Part shown: piece by piece, positions 1 through 11,439 of the stretch | Layout: every line of letters starts with the position of its first letter | Position numbering within the stretch: the stretch's first letter is position 1 | Notes under the pieces: model-generated | Database searches by the model: none | The model's input: the letters and a program-made list of their open reading frames with translations, nothing else | Told to the model about the DNA's origin: nothing | Program-made: the position numbers and the translations under genes | DNA from: Isoetes taiwanensis | Taxonomy: Eukaryota; Streptophyta; Lycopodiopsida; Isoetales; Isoetaceae | Assembly: GCA_021234155.1 (NCBI GenBank) | Contig: JAJEKV010000062.1 | Span: 2,393,305-2,457,304 of the forward strand | Length of the DNA: 64,000 nucleotides | Direction: 5' to 3'

Positions 1-340
1 TCATGAAATCTAGATATTCACAGAGCTATAAATATGACAATTCCACCACTCAAAGAACAAAAAGAACATTTATGTCACTAGAATATTAATCATAACAAGA
101 AATACTTCCCGTTTTCATGAGTTCTGAAAAAGAACATGTAATAGAACATCTATTGATACTAATAATAAGAAATACACTTCAATACATGTAAAAGGAAATA
201 TTCGTCTTCTTCATGAAGTACTTATGTAATTTTTGAAAAATAACATATAATAGATTAATTAGAAATACTGATTATAAGAAGCAAACATCTCTCTAACATC
301 AAATACTAATCATAAGAAATAATACCAAGCAGTTCTAAAC
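1..340. repeat. AT-rich degenerate tandem repeat
   Basis: The phrase 'taatcataagaaata', in variants, recurs near 90, 160, 270 and 310, together with 'gaaaaagaacatgtaatag' and 'gaaaaataacatataatag' motifs. The spacing is about 110 bp but drifts, so this is an old, eroded direct repeat. No coding sequence is visible. Confidence 0.4.
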
Positions 341-490
341 TCAAATGGCATGCAACACATTCGTTCCCTCCTCTGAGGCCTCACTTCCTTGACTAAATTG
401 TTCACAAGAACCAACTCCATGGATTGCTTCTCATACAAAATGTAGGTGCCAAAACATTGTGACTTGCCAAATTAGATGCAGAAGTTGCCA

Positions 491-1085
491 CTATGCAATT
501 ATTTTACTGTCTTCTATATGATTAAGTGTTCTTGCCAGAGCTTCCATGGAATTTAGATTTAGACCATTCACTTTATATGAACCATATGAAGCTGCTCGTG
601 CCACCTCCCTTTCGGGAATATTCAAGCGTTTTATTCTATTCGCATAATCCTTGGTCTTTCTTTTAAATTCTATTGCTTTATGGAGTTTCAATTTTTTTGT
701 TTTCCAGATAATAGGCATAACTTTCCTATATTTTTCACAGACCAAATAAAACCCTCTTGAAGAGGATAACTACTTATTTTTTTGCTTGCATTCTCGCTCC
801 TGGTTGGGGGCAGGACCAATAAAGCAATGTTGGTGTGGTATGCGCATCATATGTCCAATCGTATATTGCCATGTGTTAGAAAATTTCCCTAGGAGAGTGT
901 ATTGCTACTCTCTAGCTTGGACAAAAATCCGCCATAGTTGGCAAAATTTTGGAATTGCTCCTGCCCAAAATTATGTTTTCCCTCCATGTTTTTCAAGTAA
1001 TAGATATAACTTTGCCATATTTTGGTAGATCTTGAAGAGGATAGCAACTTCCTTTCCTCCTTGCATTCTTGCCCTGATATTATGC
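491..1085 (-). repeat. Diverged direct repeat with short open frame
   Basis: Segments near 690-800 and 985-1080 are diverged direct copies about 300 bp apart. Both carry a 'gataactt..cctatatttt' phrase, 'cttgaagaggata' and 'cttgcattct.gccctg'-like ends. An 84-codon open frame (491-745, minus) overlaps the first copy. The second copy is broken in that frame. I do not recognise the peptide (it contains IPEREVARAASYGS). It could be an exon of a lost gene or chance. Confidence 0.3.
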
Positions 1086-1126
1086 TCTGAAAATAGGTTT
1101 TGTAACTAGAACGAAGGTCATAACCA

Positions 1127-1711
1127 ATGTGGCGTGCGCCCCAAGCCCAAGCCCCGCCTACGGCATCGTCGGGTCACATGGTCCCTCTTTATCCCGCAGA
1201 CGGAGCCAACATTGGCCGGCACCCCGAGTTGACCGGGCAGACCAGCCGAGGCCGTTCCGCACCCAACCGGAGCGCACCAGCAACCTCCATTCGCTTCCCT
1301 CCCAGCAATTTCAAGCACTTTTTAACTCTCTTTTCAAAGTCCTTTTCACCTTTCCCTCGCGGTACTTGTTCGCTATCGGTCTCTTGCCAATATTTAGCCT
1401 TGGATGGAATTTACCACCCACTTAAGGCTGCATTCCCAAAACGGCGACTCGTGGAGAGCGCCTGGAGCAACAGGGTCCGGCCCTCGACGGGGCTCTCACC
1501 CTCGGGCCTCCACTTCCGTGGAACCTCGACCCGGTCCGCCCCGCAGAGGACGCTTCTGAGACTACAATTCGCAACGCCAAAAACGCCCACGATTCTCAAA
1601 CGGGCACCTTCCGGTTCCGGCCGTTACTAGGGAAATCCCCTGTTGGTTTCTTTTCCTCCGCTTAATGATATGCTTAAACTCACGGGTAGCCTTGCGATCC
1701 GGAGGTCTCTT
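1127..1711 (-). rRNA. 26S rRNA, 5' portion (partial, degraded)
   Basis: The ITS4 primer region is recognisable at 1654-1676 with one substitution (the rRNA-sense TCAATAAG reads TCATTAAG). The conserved block 'tttccctcgcggtacttgttc', shown here as 1352-1372, and the 'tatttagccttggatggaat' block also match plant 26S. Only the first ~585 nt of the roughly 3.4 kb molecule are present. The D1-D2 region shows many small indels. Confidence 0.8.
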
Positions 1712-1944
1712 GGGTAGTGGCCACACAAGGGAACCAACCGACACCTTAGCGACGAGCAACATGTTGGCGGTGGGGGGGCACCGCTTAGGACCGGCCCGCT
1801 GGGAAGCAAACGATACCCGAACCAACCCCCCGATCCACGCTGACGATTTAGAGGCGGCGTCCTCCCTATGCACTCCGGCCGACCCCGTGCTTGCCATGGA
1901 TCGGCCAATTTGCGCTTCGCATTGGTCTGGCGAGAGGAGGGATT

Positions 1945-2101
1945 AGGCGCTTCGGCCGGACATGCCCTCGGACAAGCCCGGGCGCAAGTTGCGTTCAAAG
2001 ATTCAATGATTCACGAGTTACGCAATTCACATCAATATCGCATTTATTTGTGTTCTTCATCGTGGCAAGAGCCAAGATATCCGATTCTTCGAGAGTGGTA
2101 C
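1945..2101 (-). rRNA. 5.8S rRNA, degraded copy
   Basis: The length is normal (~157 nt) and the 3' part TTTGAACGCAACTTGCGCCC is intact on the minus strand. The central GAATTGCAGAAT motif reads GAATTGCGTAAC, and the bases after GAAGAAC are changed from GTAGC to ACAAA. Such changes do not occur in functional seed-plant 5.8S, so this copy is a pseudogene. Confidence 0.8.
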
Positions 2102-2427
2102 TATCCATCATTTCGCTATCGGTCGGGGGCGCCCGAAGACCCCCAATCCGCAGTCGCCACCATCCAAGACACATAAGGTTCCCCAAACATAATGCAAATG
2201 GCACCCGAGCCCCGAGAGCCACGGAGGAGGGGGGAACACTTGCCCAATCCACGCCAAGACCCGAAGCGTGTGGTGGGCACCGCCAAGGAGGAGCCCCCCC
2301 GACGCCACCCCTTGGTGCCTCGCAAGGTAACCGAAGTTTAGGGGAGCCATGGCGCGGCGACCACACCTCCGTGTGGCCCCTCGGGGACAAGGAAACGGTT
2401 CAACGGTTTTACCGCGGACGTGTGTCA

Positions 2428-2451
2428 ATGATCCTTCCGCGGGTTCACCTC

Positions 2452-2498
<47 letters not shown>

Positions 2499-2552
2499 AT
2501 GAACTTCTCACCTCGTCACCGGCAGCCGAACCGCAAGCGCCGAGGCAATCCC

Positions 2553-2589
<37 letters not shown>

Positions 2590-2668
2590 CCAGGGGTGTG
2601 TACAAAGGGCGGGGCGTAGTCAACGCGGTGATGACTCGCTTACTAGGAATTCCTCGTTGAAGATCAAT

Positions 2669-2707
<39 letters not shown>

Positions 2708-2979
2708 AGATTGCCCGAGCCTATCGGCCCAGGGCATGCACTCGTTGAATTCATCAGTGTAGCGCGCGTGCGGCCCAGAACATCTAAGGGCATCACAGAC
2801 CTGTTATTGCCTCAAACTTCCATCCGCTAGACGCGAATAGTCCCTCTAAGAAGCTGGCCGCAAAGGAAGACCTTCGCGTAGCTAGTTAGCAGGCTGAGGT
2901 CTCGTTCGTTATCGGAATTAACCAGACAAATCACTCCACCAACTAAGAACGGCCATGCACCACCACCCATAGAATCAAG
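2428..2979 (-). rRNA. 18S rRNA, 3' portion (partial)
   Basis: The minus strand ends with the conserved GGTTTCCGTGAGGTGAACC-like 3' terminus (2437-2459) and contains the universal block complementary to 'ttgcctcaaacttccatc' (2809-2826). About 550 of ~1800 nt are present. It is cut off at about 2979. Confidence 0.85.
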
Positions 2980-3389
2980 ATCGATGTAAAACACCACAAC
3001 CTAATTTCTGGATAAAAAAACTCAAAAGGCCTTCTACAAATATAAACTCTTCTAGCCATAATAAACATAAATAGAAGGAATTCAGAAACTGCTAAATGCC
3101 ATTGAAACTAAGCAATTTATAGGTATTTATATTTGTTTGGGCAATTTATAGACCTTGTAAATTTGTAAATGTTGCCATAGACACCAGCTGCAACCAATAA
3201 AATAATATAAATTGATTTATGGAATGAATTAACATTATTTTTTTTCATCTCTTGATTTGACAAGCATATAAATAAAAGAAATGAACCATCATTTATTCAT
3301 ATCTATTGCTTGGGCCCACTTCATACCTCTAAGACATTCATATGGCACACACACATATTTTTAGCAGGCTTGCCTAACCCAGCGTGCAT
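2980..3389. other. AT-rich intergenic stretch
   Basis: No coding potential is seen. It carries a short T-rich run near 3238 and, at 3366-3380, the phrase AGGCTTGCCTAACCC. The inverse of that phrase recurs at about 39440. Confidence 0.4.
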
Positions 3390-3775
3390 AAGGGGCAGAT
3401 TCCATTAGTGTCAATAAAGTTAAATTGAGTATCGTTTAGCAATAGGAAATGGCCACATCATCAAATAACCTTTACGTTGATATTCCACTATGCCTGGAAG
3501 TTGTGCTCCAATCGCTGAGGTGGAATTGCCAAAACGTAACCTTATTGACGACCTCTCTTGCCCGGCAGTTTAACTGCCGAGTGATGATAAGAAGCCACGT
3601 TTCCGTAACCGCCAAAATTCTCCCGACAACGTTGAAGATGTTGGCGACGTGGACACTGAGTCAGCCGGTAGTTTTGGCCCTGTGGAATCTATCTCGACGG
3701 AAGGGCAAATTGCGGCCTGGAAGTTGCTGAATTTATTGAAATTGCCGGTGGTAGTCGTAGTGGAATCTGCCCCTA
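3390..3775. mobile_element. MITE-like element with ~14-17 bp terminal inverted repeats
   Basis: AGGGGCAGATTCCA at about 3391-3404 is matched in inverse orientation by TGGAATCTGCCCCT at about 3759-3772, bounding roughly 385 bp. The interior is GC-richer than both flanks. It contains a small palindrome (CGGCAG..CTGCCG near 3571) and no credible gene. No clean target duplication is visible (TAA on the left, TAT on the right). The GGGGC terminus would suit a PIF/Harbinger- or hAT-type non-autonomous element; the superfamily is undecided. Confidence 0.55.
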
Positions 3776-4071
3776 TTCTCGTGCAATTCTAAGCTATCCA
3801 CGTGGGCACCCACGTCACCCAACCTTCTATGCCACGTCAGCAAAATTCCTCTCTTCGAGCATGGCCTCTGGCCTCTGGCGCAAGTAACCGGTCCTTCTAG
3901 ATCCGTCCAGATCCTTGGCCATGTTTAGTGGAGATAGAAATGCAAACATGGAGTTAGAAATCCAGTTTGTAGAGATGTATTGATGCTCAAATGGCTCCCA
4001 GTTTCTATTCTTCTGTTTCTAAGACTGGCTACTAGGCAACAAAATTATTGGTTCATGCAAGGCTTATAAGC

Positions 4072-6371
4072 ATGTTTTCCAGATATGCTCCTGCACCTGT
4101 CCAAGGATTCAGTCTTTCAGCAAGTCTGTGTTGTAATGACATGTTCGATCAATTTAGAGCTAAAAAGCATGGGGCAAGATGGACATGTTACTGGTGCACA
4201 TTGTTGATCTGTTATAGGCACATGTTTCAGGCTCTTCAGATTCATAATGAGGGATCTATTCGATTTCTTGAGGTAAAATTCTCCACCCCATTAGAATTCT
4301 ATCAACGTCATGTTTTCAAAGTGACAATACAGTAAGTACTTTTTTGCATGTGTTGCAATGAACTAAGGTAACAAACCTGAGAAGCCCATTTTTGTAAATA
4401 TATGAAAATGAATGCTGTTTCATACGCGCACAGAGTTCTTTGATTACTGAGTTGTGCCTTCAGTTTCAATTGGTTGAATGTGATGTCTACAAAGGTCGAT
4501 ATATGTAGGTTTCAAGATCTCTTGTTATGAAAACTTCAAGTTTCCATATAGTACTTATATATCGATCCAAAGCATTTCTCCAGATTCTGGTTGTGGCAGC
4601 AGTAAGAAGTCCTGCAGCAGAAGCATCAGATAAGACATTTTCAGAAGTCATGTCTCCAGGGCTGAAGTAAGATAAGACATTTTCTTTGTTCGTAGCTCTA
4701 CATTCGTATTAACATTCTGGCTCTCATAGGTGGAGAAAGGGCTTCAAAGTGCTTATTCCTAGTATTTGTTAAGTCAGGAAACATTTTGCTCTGCTTTATA
4801 CTTGAGCCGTATCTTCGAACCTAATTGCCAATGAGAATCCTCATAGCCTAATTGCTTTTGTGCAGTTCTTCATATCTCTGCTTCATGATTGGGCTTTCAA
4901 GTGTAATCATAAGTTCCACTTTTGCTTCATGATCCTTCTGTAAAAAATGAAGCAGCGGGGATTGTTTCAAGTGTAAGGAAGAAAAAATAAATATAATGCA
5001 ACCACATAGAGTAAGTGCATCCTTCTGTGAACGCCCCTCTGTGATTCTTAACCTGCACCAGATTATTAAGAGTATTCATCCCTCTCTGAAACCAGAATCT
5101 TCAGCTTGCTCGACCAGATGATTGTTGCACTTCCAGTATTCCAAAAAGAGGCCTTTGGACCAACTAATTCATAACGATCCCTGCTTCTTAATTCACTCTT
5201 CATATTTGAATAACTTAAAAACTTAAAGAACAGAAGACTACAGCAGATGTTGAGAGTCTTACAACACTTTGATGCCGCTTCCCCAATCCGGCCATGGCGG
5301 TGCAATCTAACTAGCTCCAGACAAATCCTATAGCAGAAAACAGCTGGACCGAAAAAATAAAAGAAAAAGGAAAATTTGATAGTCTTATAGTAAATTTCAA
5401 CCAAAAAAAAATTCATTTTAGGGCCCCTCAAAAAAAAGTCTTCGCCCCTAGTGCGCTCATCTTTAGACCCAAAAATGCTAATCAAATAAGAATTTTTAAG
5501 ATTTAACAATCTGTATATATAAACAATTGTCAAAAGTAGAAAGTAGACTTACGAAAGTGACAATTGCAACTTTACAAAACATTGTGCGATGGAAACGCCG
5601 AGATCTGGCGCCATTGAAAGGTAGCCATCGAGCTTGATTCATTTCTTTCATGTTATTGTTGTATAGCTTTAATCTCTTTTTCATGTTGTTGCAGCTTAGA
5701 TACTTCGAAAAAGGCCACACCTGTAACTCCGTCTATTGCCAAAGACCTCCTCGAATCAGGCCATCGCTACCTTGATGTGAGGTAAGCCTTAAACTTGTTT
5801 TCATATCGTGCTTTCCATTGATCTGTTTAAAATATCAGGACTCCAGAGAATTTTGCTGCTAAACATGTTGAAGGTGCCATAAATATTCCTTACTACTTTC
5901 CTGGTAATCAAAAGAGTATTTTTAGTCACACTATTTCATCCTCAGATCTCACTTATGTATCAACCTGGACATTCAGATACTCAGGTAAAAAACCCTAAAT
6001 TTGAAGAAGAGGTGGCTAAAGTATTTGGCAAGGATGATCCAATGATTGTGGTGAGCTTCAGAACCTGTTGCCTCAAAAATTTCTGCTGTATGGATGATTA
6101 TCTTACTTGGCTTTGATGCTTTTAAAGGCATGTCAAACAGGAAACAGATCCACCAAGGCATCTAATGACTTAGCGGCCGCAGTAAGTGTTCATTACTATG
6201 TTAGATCTGCCATTGCCACCAGTTGCATCAGAGATTGAAAATGGATGGATATTTAAAAACTGCATCAAAATTTGTCATCTTTTTTCTATGATGCAGAATT
6301 TTACTAAAGTCAATAATATGGTGGGTGGCCTCAAAGCATGGGCTGCAAGTGGGTTTCCTGTGGTGACTTAA
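4072..6371 (+). CDS. Single-domain rhodanese / thiosulfate sulfurtransferase, STR15/16/18-like, probable plastid form
   Basis: I assembled seven exons from GT..AG sites with matching phases: 4072-4272, 4584-4666, 5695-5781, 5839-5903, 5977-6050, 6128-6181 and 6297-6371. They total 639 nt and encode 212 residues ending in TAA. The rhodanese domain covers about residues 100-208: LLESGHRYLDVRTPENFAAK, EGAINIPYY, the active-site loop CQTGNRS (Cys172) and the closing VGGLKAWAASGFPV. This matches small plant STRs related to senescence-associated SEN1, which transfer sulfane sulfur to thiol acceptors. The first ~95 residues are poorly conserved, hydroxylated and basic, as in a plastid transit peptide. 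Exon 1 is the least certain part. The start at 4072 was chosen because it gives phase 0 into exon 2. Intron 2 is about 1.03 kb, the rest short. No frameshift is seen, so the gene is probably functional. Confidence 0.88.
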
Positions 6372-7030
6372 ATCTAGGTAATGTTATCTGCAGTTTATAA
6401 TTGTTCTGTGGATTTCCAACCACTTGAAACCTTGATAATTGCTATGTTGCATACAAGCAGAGAAGGCTTGTATTACTTTTACCCTATAAAAGAGGGGCTT
6501 GTGATTAATAAATTCTACCCTTTTTTACATGTATGCTATTCTGCACACCAAACCAAATGAATAAGTGCTTATTCTGACTCCCCAATTTTAACTCAAGGAG
6601 CATGGGGTTGTCTAAAGTCTATCATCAGTGTGAGATGGCTGCAGAAAATTGGCTCAACTAGAAAATGACATACTCACATCGGGAGAGATGGTGGCGCAGT
6701 CCTGAGATTCTTTTCCATGTCAATCCACATCTCTTGTAGATTGCTTGAAGCCAATACACTAGTTAAGGATTGGCTTACGAGAATGAGGCAATTGAGAAGG
6801 CGCTACACTTGGATACTTTTGACTGGCTTTAGACAATCCTCATGATCCAATCCTTTGGTTTCCGAGGTTAAAGGGGGAGCCAATAAAGTGTGCAATAAAG
6901 TGTGGCCTTTGTCCTACGTGATCTCAATTCCTAGATCTCAAAGTTTATTTTACATTTGTTTCCACCTCCACTTTATTCGTCCAATTTATCGTCTTGCCAG
7001 GGGTTCTAGGTGGCGTAGGATAATCTTACC
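6372..7030. other. 3' flank of rhodanese gene and intergenic DNA
   Basis: The likely 3' UTR follows the stop at 6371, and an AATAAA signal lies within 'gattaataaattc' near 6507. The rest (to about 7030) has no recognisable gene. Confidence 0.4.
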
Positions 7031-7036
7031 CTGGAT

Positions 7037-7190
7037 TGGGGGATCCCGGAGGTGTGATCCCGGAGGACGACATCCCGTGAGGGCGCAGGATCACCTCGGA
7101 TTGGGGATCCCGAGGAGGTGTGATCTCGAGGATCGGGATCCCGGGAGGATCTGGGATCGGGAGGACGTGTGATCCCGGGAGGACAGATCC
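7037..7190. repeat. GATCCCGGGAGG-type cryptic minisatellite
   Basis: Over ~150 bp the sequence keeps returning to GGATCCCGGAGG, GTGATCCCGGAGG, GGGATCCCGGGAGG and close variants, mostly separated by 8-20 bp. Unit length varies, so this is a cryptic rather than strict tandem repeat. A related 'ggggatcccgccctccgggag' phrase (7490-7510) and a second GGGGTTCTAG phrase (near 7514, first near 7000) suggest it lies inside a larger ~520 bp repeat. Its identity is unknown. Confidence 0.5.
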
Positions 7191-7549
7191 CAATTGTTAA
7201 TCAAGCAGATTAAAAGGTGGCTAGCAGTTTAGGGGCCATTTTTGGCCGCAGATTAAAAGGTGATGGCAGATTTGGGCCATTTTTGGCGGATTTTTGCTTG
7301 CGATGGCCGGGCGCCGCCCTCTCTTCCTCCTTGGCATCAAACTACTGGCTCTTCTCAAGCCCATTCGACCAACCTCAAGACAAACCCGGTAGATTCTCGT
7401 GGAGGATCGGCCAAGAAAAAGCATAAGAAAACTTGGTGATTTTCGCTATAAGGGCTTTTTTTTTTTTTCGATAGCTACCTCGCAGATAAGGGGATCCCGC
7501 CCTCCGGGAGACTATCCCGAGCCGGGGTTCTAGCTTCATGTTTTCAAGT

Positions 7550-8149
<600 letters not shown>

Positions 8150-10620
8150 AAACAGAGCACACCAAACGTGGAGGGGCACCTAGAAATACCCCAGCTATGG
8201 GGTTTGTAGACCACTAATCAAGAACAATTGCTGAGCCTCCGCGATATACTGCCCATTTCTTCTGAAGCCTGGCCTCTCGTACCTTGCAGAGCTCAGTTCG
8301 CCGAAGAGTTAGCTAGATCGTTGAGAGGTCCTCTTGTACCGAGAAGTGAGTGCCCTTAAGATGTGCCATGCTGCAAAACATGTAACCTATCCCGAGACTC
8401 CAAAAAATGCACCAGAAGGTGGCATGGCCAGTCAGGCCAGTGAGCACCCACTCTTTGCGCTGTAAAAGATCCTGGGCTTCGGATATGCATAGTATCTGAG
8501 AAAAATCATGTAACTGCCTCTATATCTAAGCATGACCTTGAACTTGCTTCCGCGACCCCTACAAGATGCAAATCCAAGTGCCGAGCTGACTCAGGCTGAC
8601 TTGAACCCATACTTTGTGTCTGTTGTGGCTTCCAGCCTATGTGCATGGTCCAGAGCTGCATCCTTAATATCTACATCTAAATCTATATATGGCATTGGCT
8701 CAATGGCTGCGTCAGTTTGGACCATGGCGTCTACTCGAACGGTGCTTGGAGACATCTCTGGCTCAGTTTGCTCCTCACATCAACTCGGAGTATGTCTACA
8801 AAGGTGATCGATGGCCGCAGGGAAGTTCGAAGAGGTAACACTCCAATGAAGAGCTCAAGAAGCTCCATAACCTGGTGCCAGGCTCCGAAAGGCAACTGTA
8901 CAGAATCATCTGTAATAGTCACTGCACACCGAATTCTCTAAAACGTGTCTAAGATAGTCAGGGTAAATTTTAAGGGTCCTAAATGTTTTTCTATTCAAAT
9001 TAAAGTTGGCTAAACCTATTCGAAAATAAAAGTTCATAGATTTTTATTAGGCAAAATTTAATAAAATAAAACCCTTTAGTTATCTTCCCACTTGGCTAAA
9101 ATGTAAAATTTATATGATATGAGATTCTTATATTGGCTAAAGTGCAACTATTTTACTTCAAATTTTGAGCACTCATTATCACATGAATGACAACTGATTC
9201 AATATGCTTCCATTACAAAACAATAACAAAGATTCAAAGTATAATTCATAAGGAGCAAACAATGCCATTTGAGGGAACACACATATTTATGTCGGGGTCA
9301 AATGCATCTAAATGGCTAATTTGGTGCATACAGCCCTTTAAGGTCAACAATTGCAAGAAAAAACTCTATTACTTATCAAAAATCTTTAACCTAAACAACT
9401 TATAGATTCACATTCAATATCCATCAAAGCATGATTGATATAACTAATGGCAATTCCTAAACTCAAGAGGCCCCTGAATAGATTCGACATGGCTATTTGA
9501 ATTTACCAGGATTTGCCTAATCAGCTTCAAAGAAGGCGATTTAGCATGCCATGATGTAGCCAATATTGGCTAAACTCTAGGCGCCCAAAATTCCTGCCCT
9601 TTTGGAATGGCTAAATTATTTTTTCCTTAAAAAATGTTGTTTATTAACTTTAGCCACAAAATTTGATCAAAAGTCTAAAAAATAGCCATTTGGCGAATTT
9701 TAGCCACTCTTTAATACCCTGAAGATAGTATCTACTGGGACTGAAGTGGAGGAGTTCCCAAGGCATATGTGTCGGAGGCTGCAACAGATGGAGAGTTGGC
9801 GGTCTGGGTTTAGCCTTGGTTGCTTTTCTAGCCATATCCTTGGCTTTCCGGGTCATTGCTGGAGGGGGATCGACTTGGGGAAAGAAACCGAACGGGGAAG
9901 AGTAGACCTGACAGGGGAGACTGGTATGTGGAGCCACAAGTCTGGAAAAATGACTTGAACTTGGAGAAACCAAGGCGGTCTAGGGACTCAATGGCACGAT
10001 GAGCCCCATCTGAAAACAAGCGGACTTGAGAGGGAAAATTAACCAAGCAAAGAACATTGAATAGGAAAATTAACCAATCTTTGAAATGATGGGGGTGTGT
10101 TTGTGCTAAGGAAATCGACCTTCTGATGCAGGCAAAGGAAGCAAAGAAAGGTTGCATTCAAAGAAGGCAAAGCAGAGGCAAAGGGGTCAGATGTGCTATG
10201 TTGAGTATGGATTATGAGTCACGGCTGGAAACAGATAGATTTGGAGAATTCAACCGAACAAACGGACTTGAATAAGAGAATTAATGACTTATGAAACTAA
10301 TCTTGATCTTATTAAAGTCATAGCTACTGTGATGAGTTCCGATAAAAAAAAGGGAGAGGGGGGGGGGGGTGAGTTTGGACTTAGGCTTGTACTGGAAAAC
10401 TAGCCTGTGCAGACGGTGTGTGGGATCTCGAAGCCTAAACTGTTATGTTGTTTCTGGGTTAAAAACCTCTGAGCTAGTGATACAGACGAACTAGAGCCAT
10501 TGATGCAGATAGACCTTTCAAGCTATGGAGCTGACAAACCACACCAAAGCCAAACCTTGGCAGAGGTGCCAAACCGGATTCGTGGCAAAATATGTGTAAA
10601 GTGTGTTCTCACTCATGGTG
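8150..10620. other. Intergenic DNA with motif clusters
   Basis: No supported gene. From 8990 to 9710 the DNA is AT-rich and repeats TTGGCTAAA-like words in both orientations (see findings). From 9730 to 10160 it is GC-richer, with minus-strand open frames rich in Ser, Pro and Lys that match no family I recognise. A low-complexity A8-then-G10 stretch lies at about 10343-10370. Confidence 0.35.
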
Positions 10621-10621
10621 T

Positions 10622-10740
10622 GCAAAGTCTATTAAAGCATTTAATAATTCACAAATCAATTTGTGGCATATCAATTAATCAATTGAATATCAAACTGCAA
10701 AGTGTATTAAATCAATTTGTGGCATAGCAATGAATCAATC
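10622..10740. repeat. Imperfect tandem duplication, ~76 bp period
   Basis: 'gcaaagtctattaa' (10622) recurs as 'gcaaagtgtattaa' (10698), and 'aatcaatttgtggcata' occurs in both units. The second unit is shortened internally. Confidence 0.6.
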
Positions 10741-10889
10741 GAAACTCAAGCATACCCTAATTTCACTTTTGCCATTTATGTGCTTTTATAGATGTATGTA
10801 GTAAAGAAATATATTAGCTAGCTTTGGGATAAGTTGCTCCACCCCAAAGTTTTTGTGCTTTGATGTGTTAATATCTTCTGATATTGTTA

Positions 10890-11432
10890 TGACCCAGGCA
10901 TATCTGCAATATGCCTGCTCTGCCTTTCAGAAGTTGAGACTCTTGAACACTGTCTTTCTGGTTGTCCAGAGGTTCAGCTGGCGTGGTCCTAGCTACAAGG
11001 ATTGTTTAACAGCGCATTAGAATGTCAATGCATCCCCTTGGCATCCTATGCCAATGCATGGCCCCTAGCTATACAGAGGGCATTCCATCTTGGTTCTGGT
11101 TGGCTCCTGTGATCAATATGGGAGCATCGCAGACGCCATATTTTCTAGGGCATCTGCGATGCTCTCATCATTTGTGTTATTACGGTTGCCCATAAAAAGT
11201 TACTAATGGCTTATAAGTGTTCCTCTATTGAGTCAGAGTGATGGAACGTATTTGGATTTAATATCTTCAAATTGATGCATATCGTTACTCTCCTATTCTG
11301 AAGCAAGTACATTATGCTTCAGGCTCGTGCTCCTGTGGCATCTTCTTGTGCTTACACAGTTAGATGAGACATGTAAATTTTGTACTTTTTATATCTGAGC
11401 AATAAACTTTTTGACTTACATCCTTCAAAAAA
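10890..11432 (+). mobile_element. 3' end of a LINE (zinc-binding region, 3' UTR and tail)
   Basis: Plus-strand translation from about 10908 gives ICLLCLSEVETLEHCLSGCP. This is the Cys-x2-Cys..His-x4-Cys zinc-binding segment found after the reverse transcriptase in plant L1-type elements (zf-RVT). About 420 bp of 3' UTR-like sequence follows, ending in 'ccttcaaaaaaaaac' at about 11432. The upstream reverse transcriptase is absent, as expected for a 5'-truncated LINE insertion. No target duplication was found. Confidence 0.65.
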
Positions 11433-11439
11433 AAACAAA

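Larger units (their letters stand above)
1127..2979 (-). pseudogene. Dispersed, decayed nuclear rDNA fragment (26S 5' part to 18S 3' part)
   Basis: Read on the minus strand, the order is the last ~550 bp of 18S, ITS1 (~325 bp), 5.8S (~157 bp), ITS2 (~230 bp) and the first ~585 bp of 26S, which is correct rDNA order. Both outer edges are abrupt: at about 1127 inside the 26S D2 region, and at about 2979 inside 18S after the conserved 'accacccatagaatcaag' segment. Unrelated AT-rich DNA follows on both sides. Two of three normally invariant 5.8S motifs are altered: the GAATTGCAGAA block, and the bases just after CGATGAAGAAC. This supports a non-functional dispersed copy rather than part of an array. 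An assembly chimera is the main alternative. Confidence 0.85.

Noticed and set aside
1118-2502. Many overlapping open frames of 60-200 codons
   Set aside because: They lie in the rDNA fragment, whose GC-rich non-coding sequence opens frames by chance.
5066-5720. Minus-strand open frames of 155 and 74 codons
   Set aside because: They sit in intron 2 and the exon 3 edge of the rhodanese gene on the opposite strand and show no domain.
8690-8940. Possible LINE or gene fragment on minus
   Set aside because: Short open frame without zinc-binding, reverse transcriptase or other motifs.
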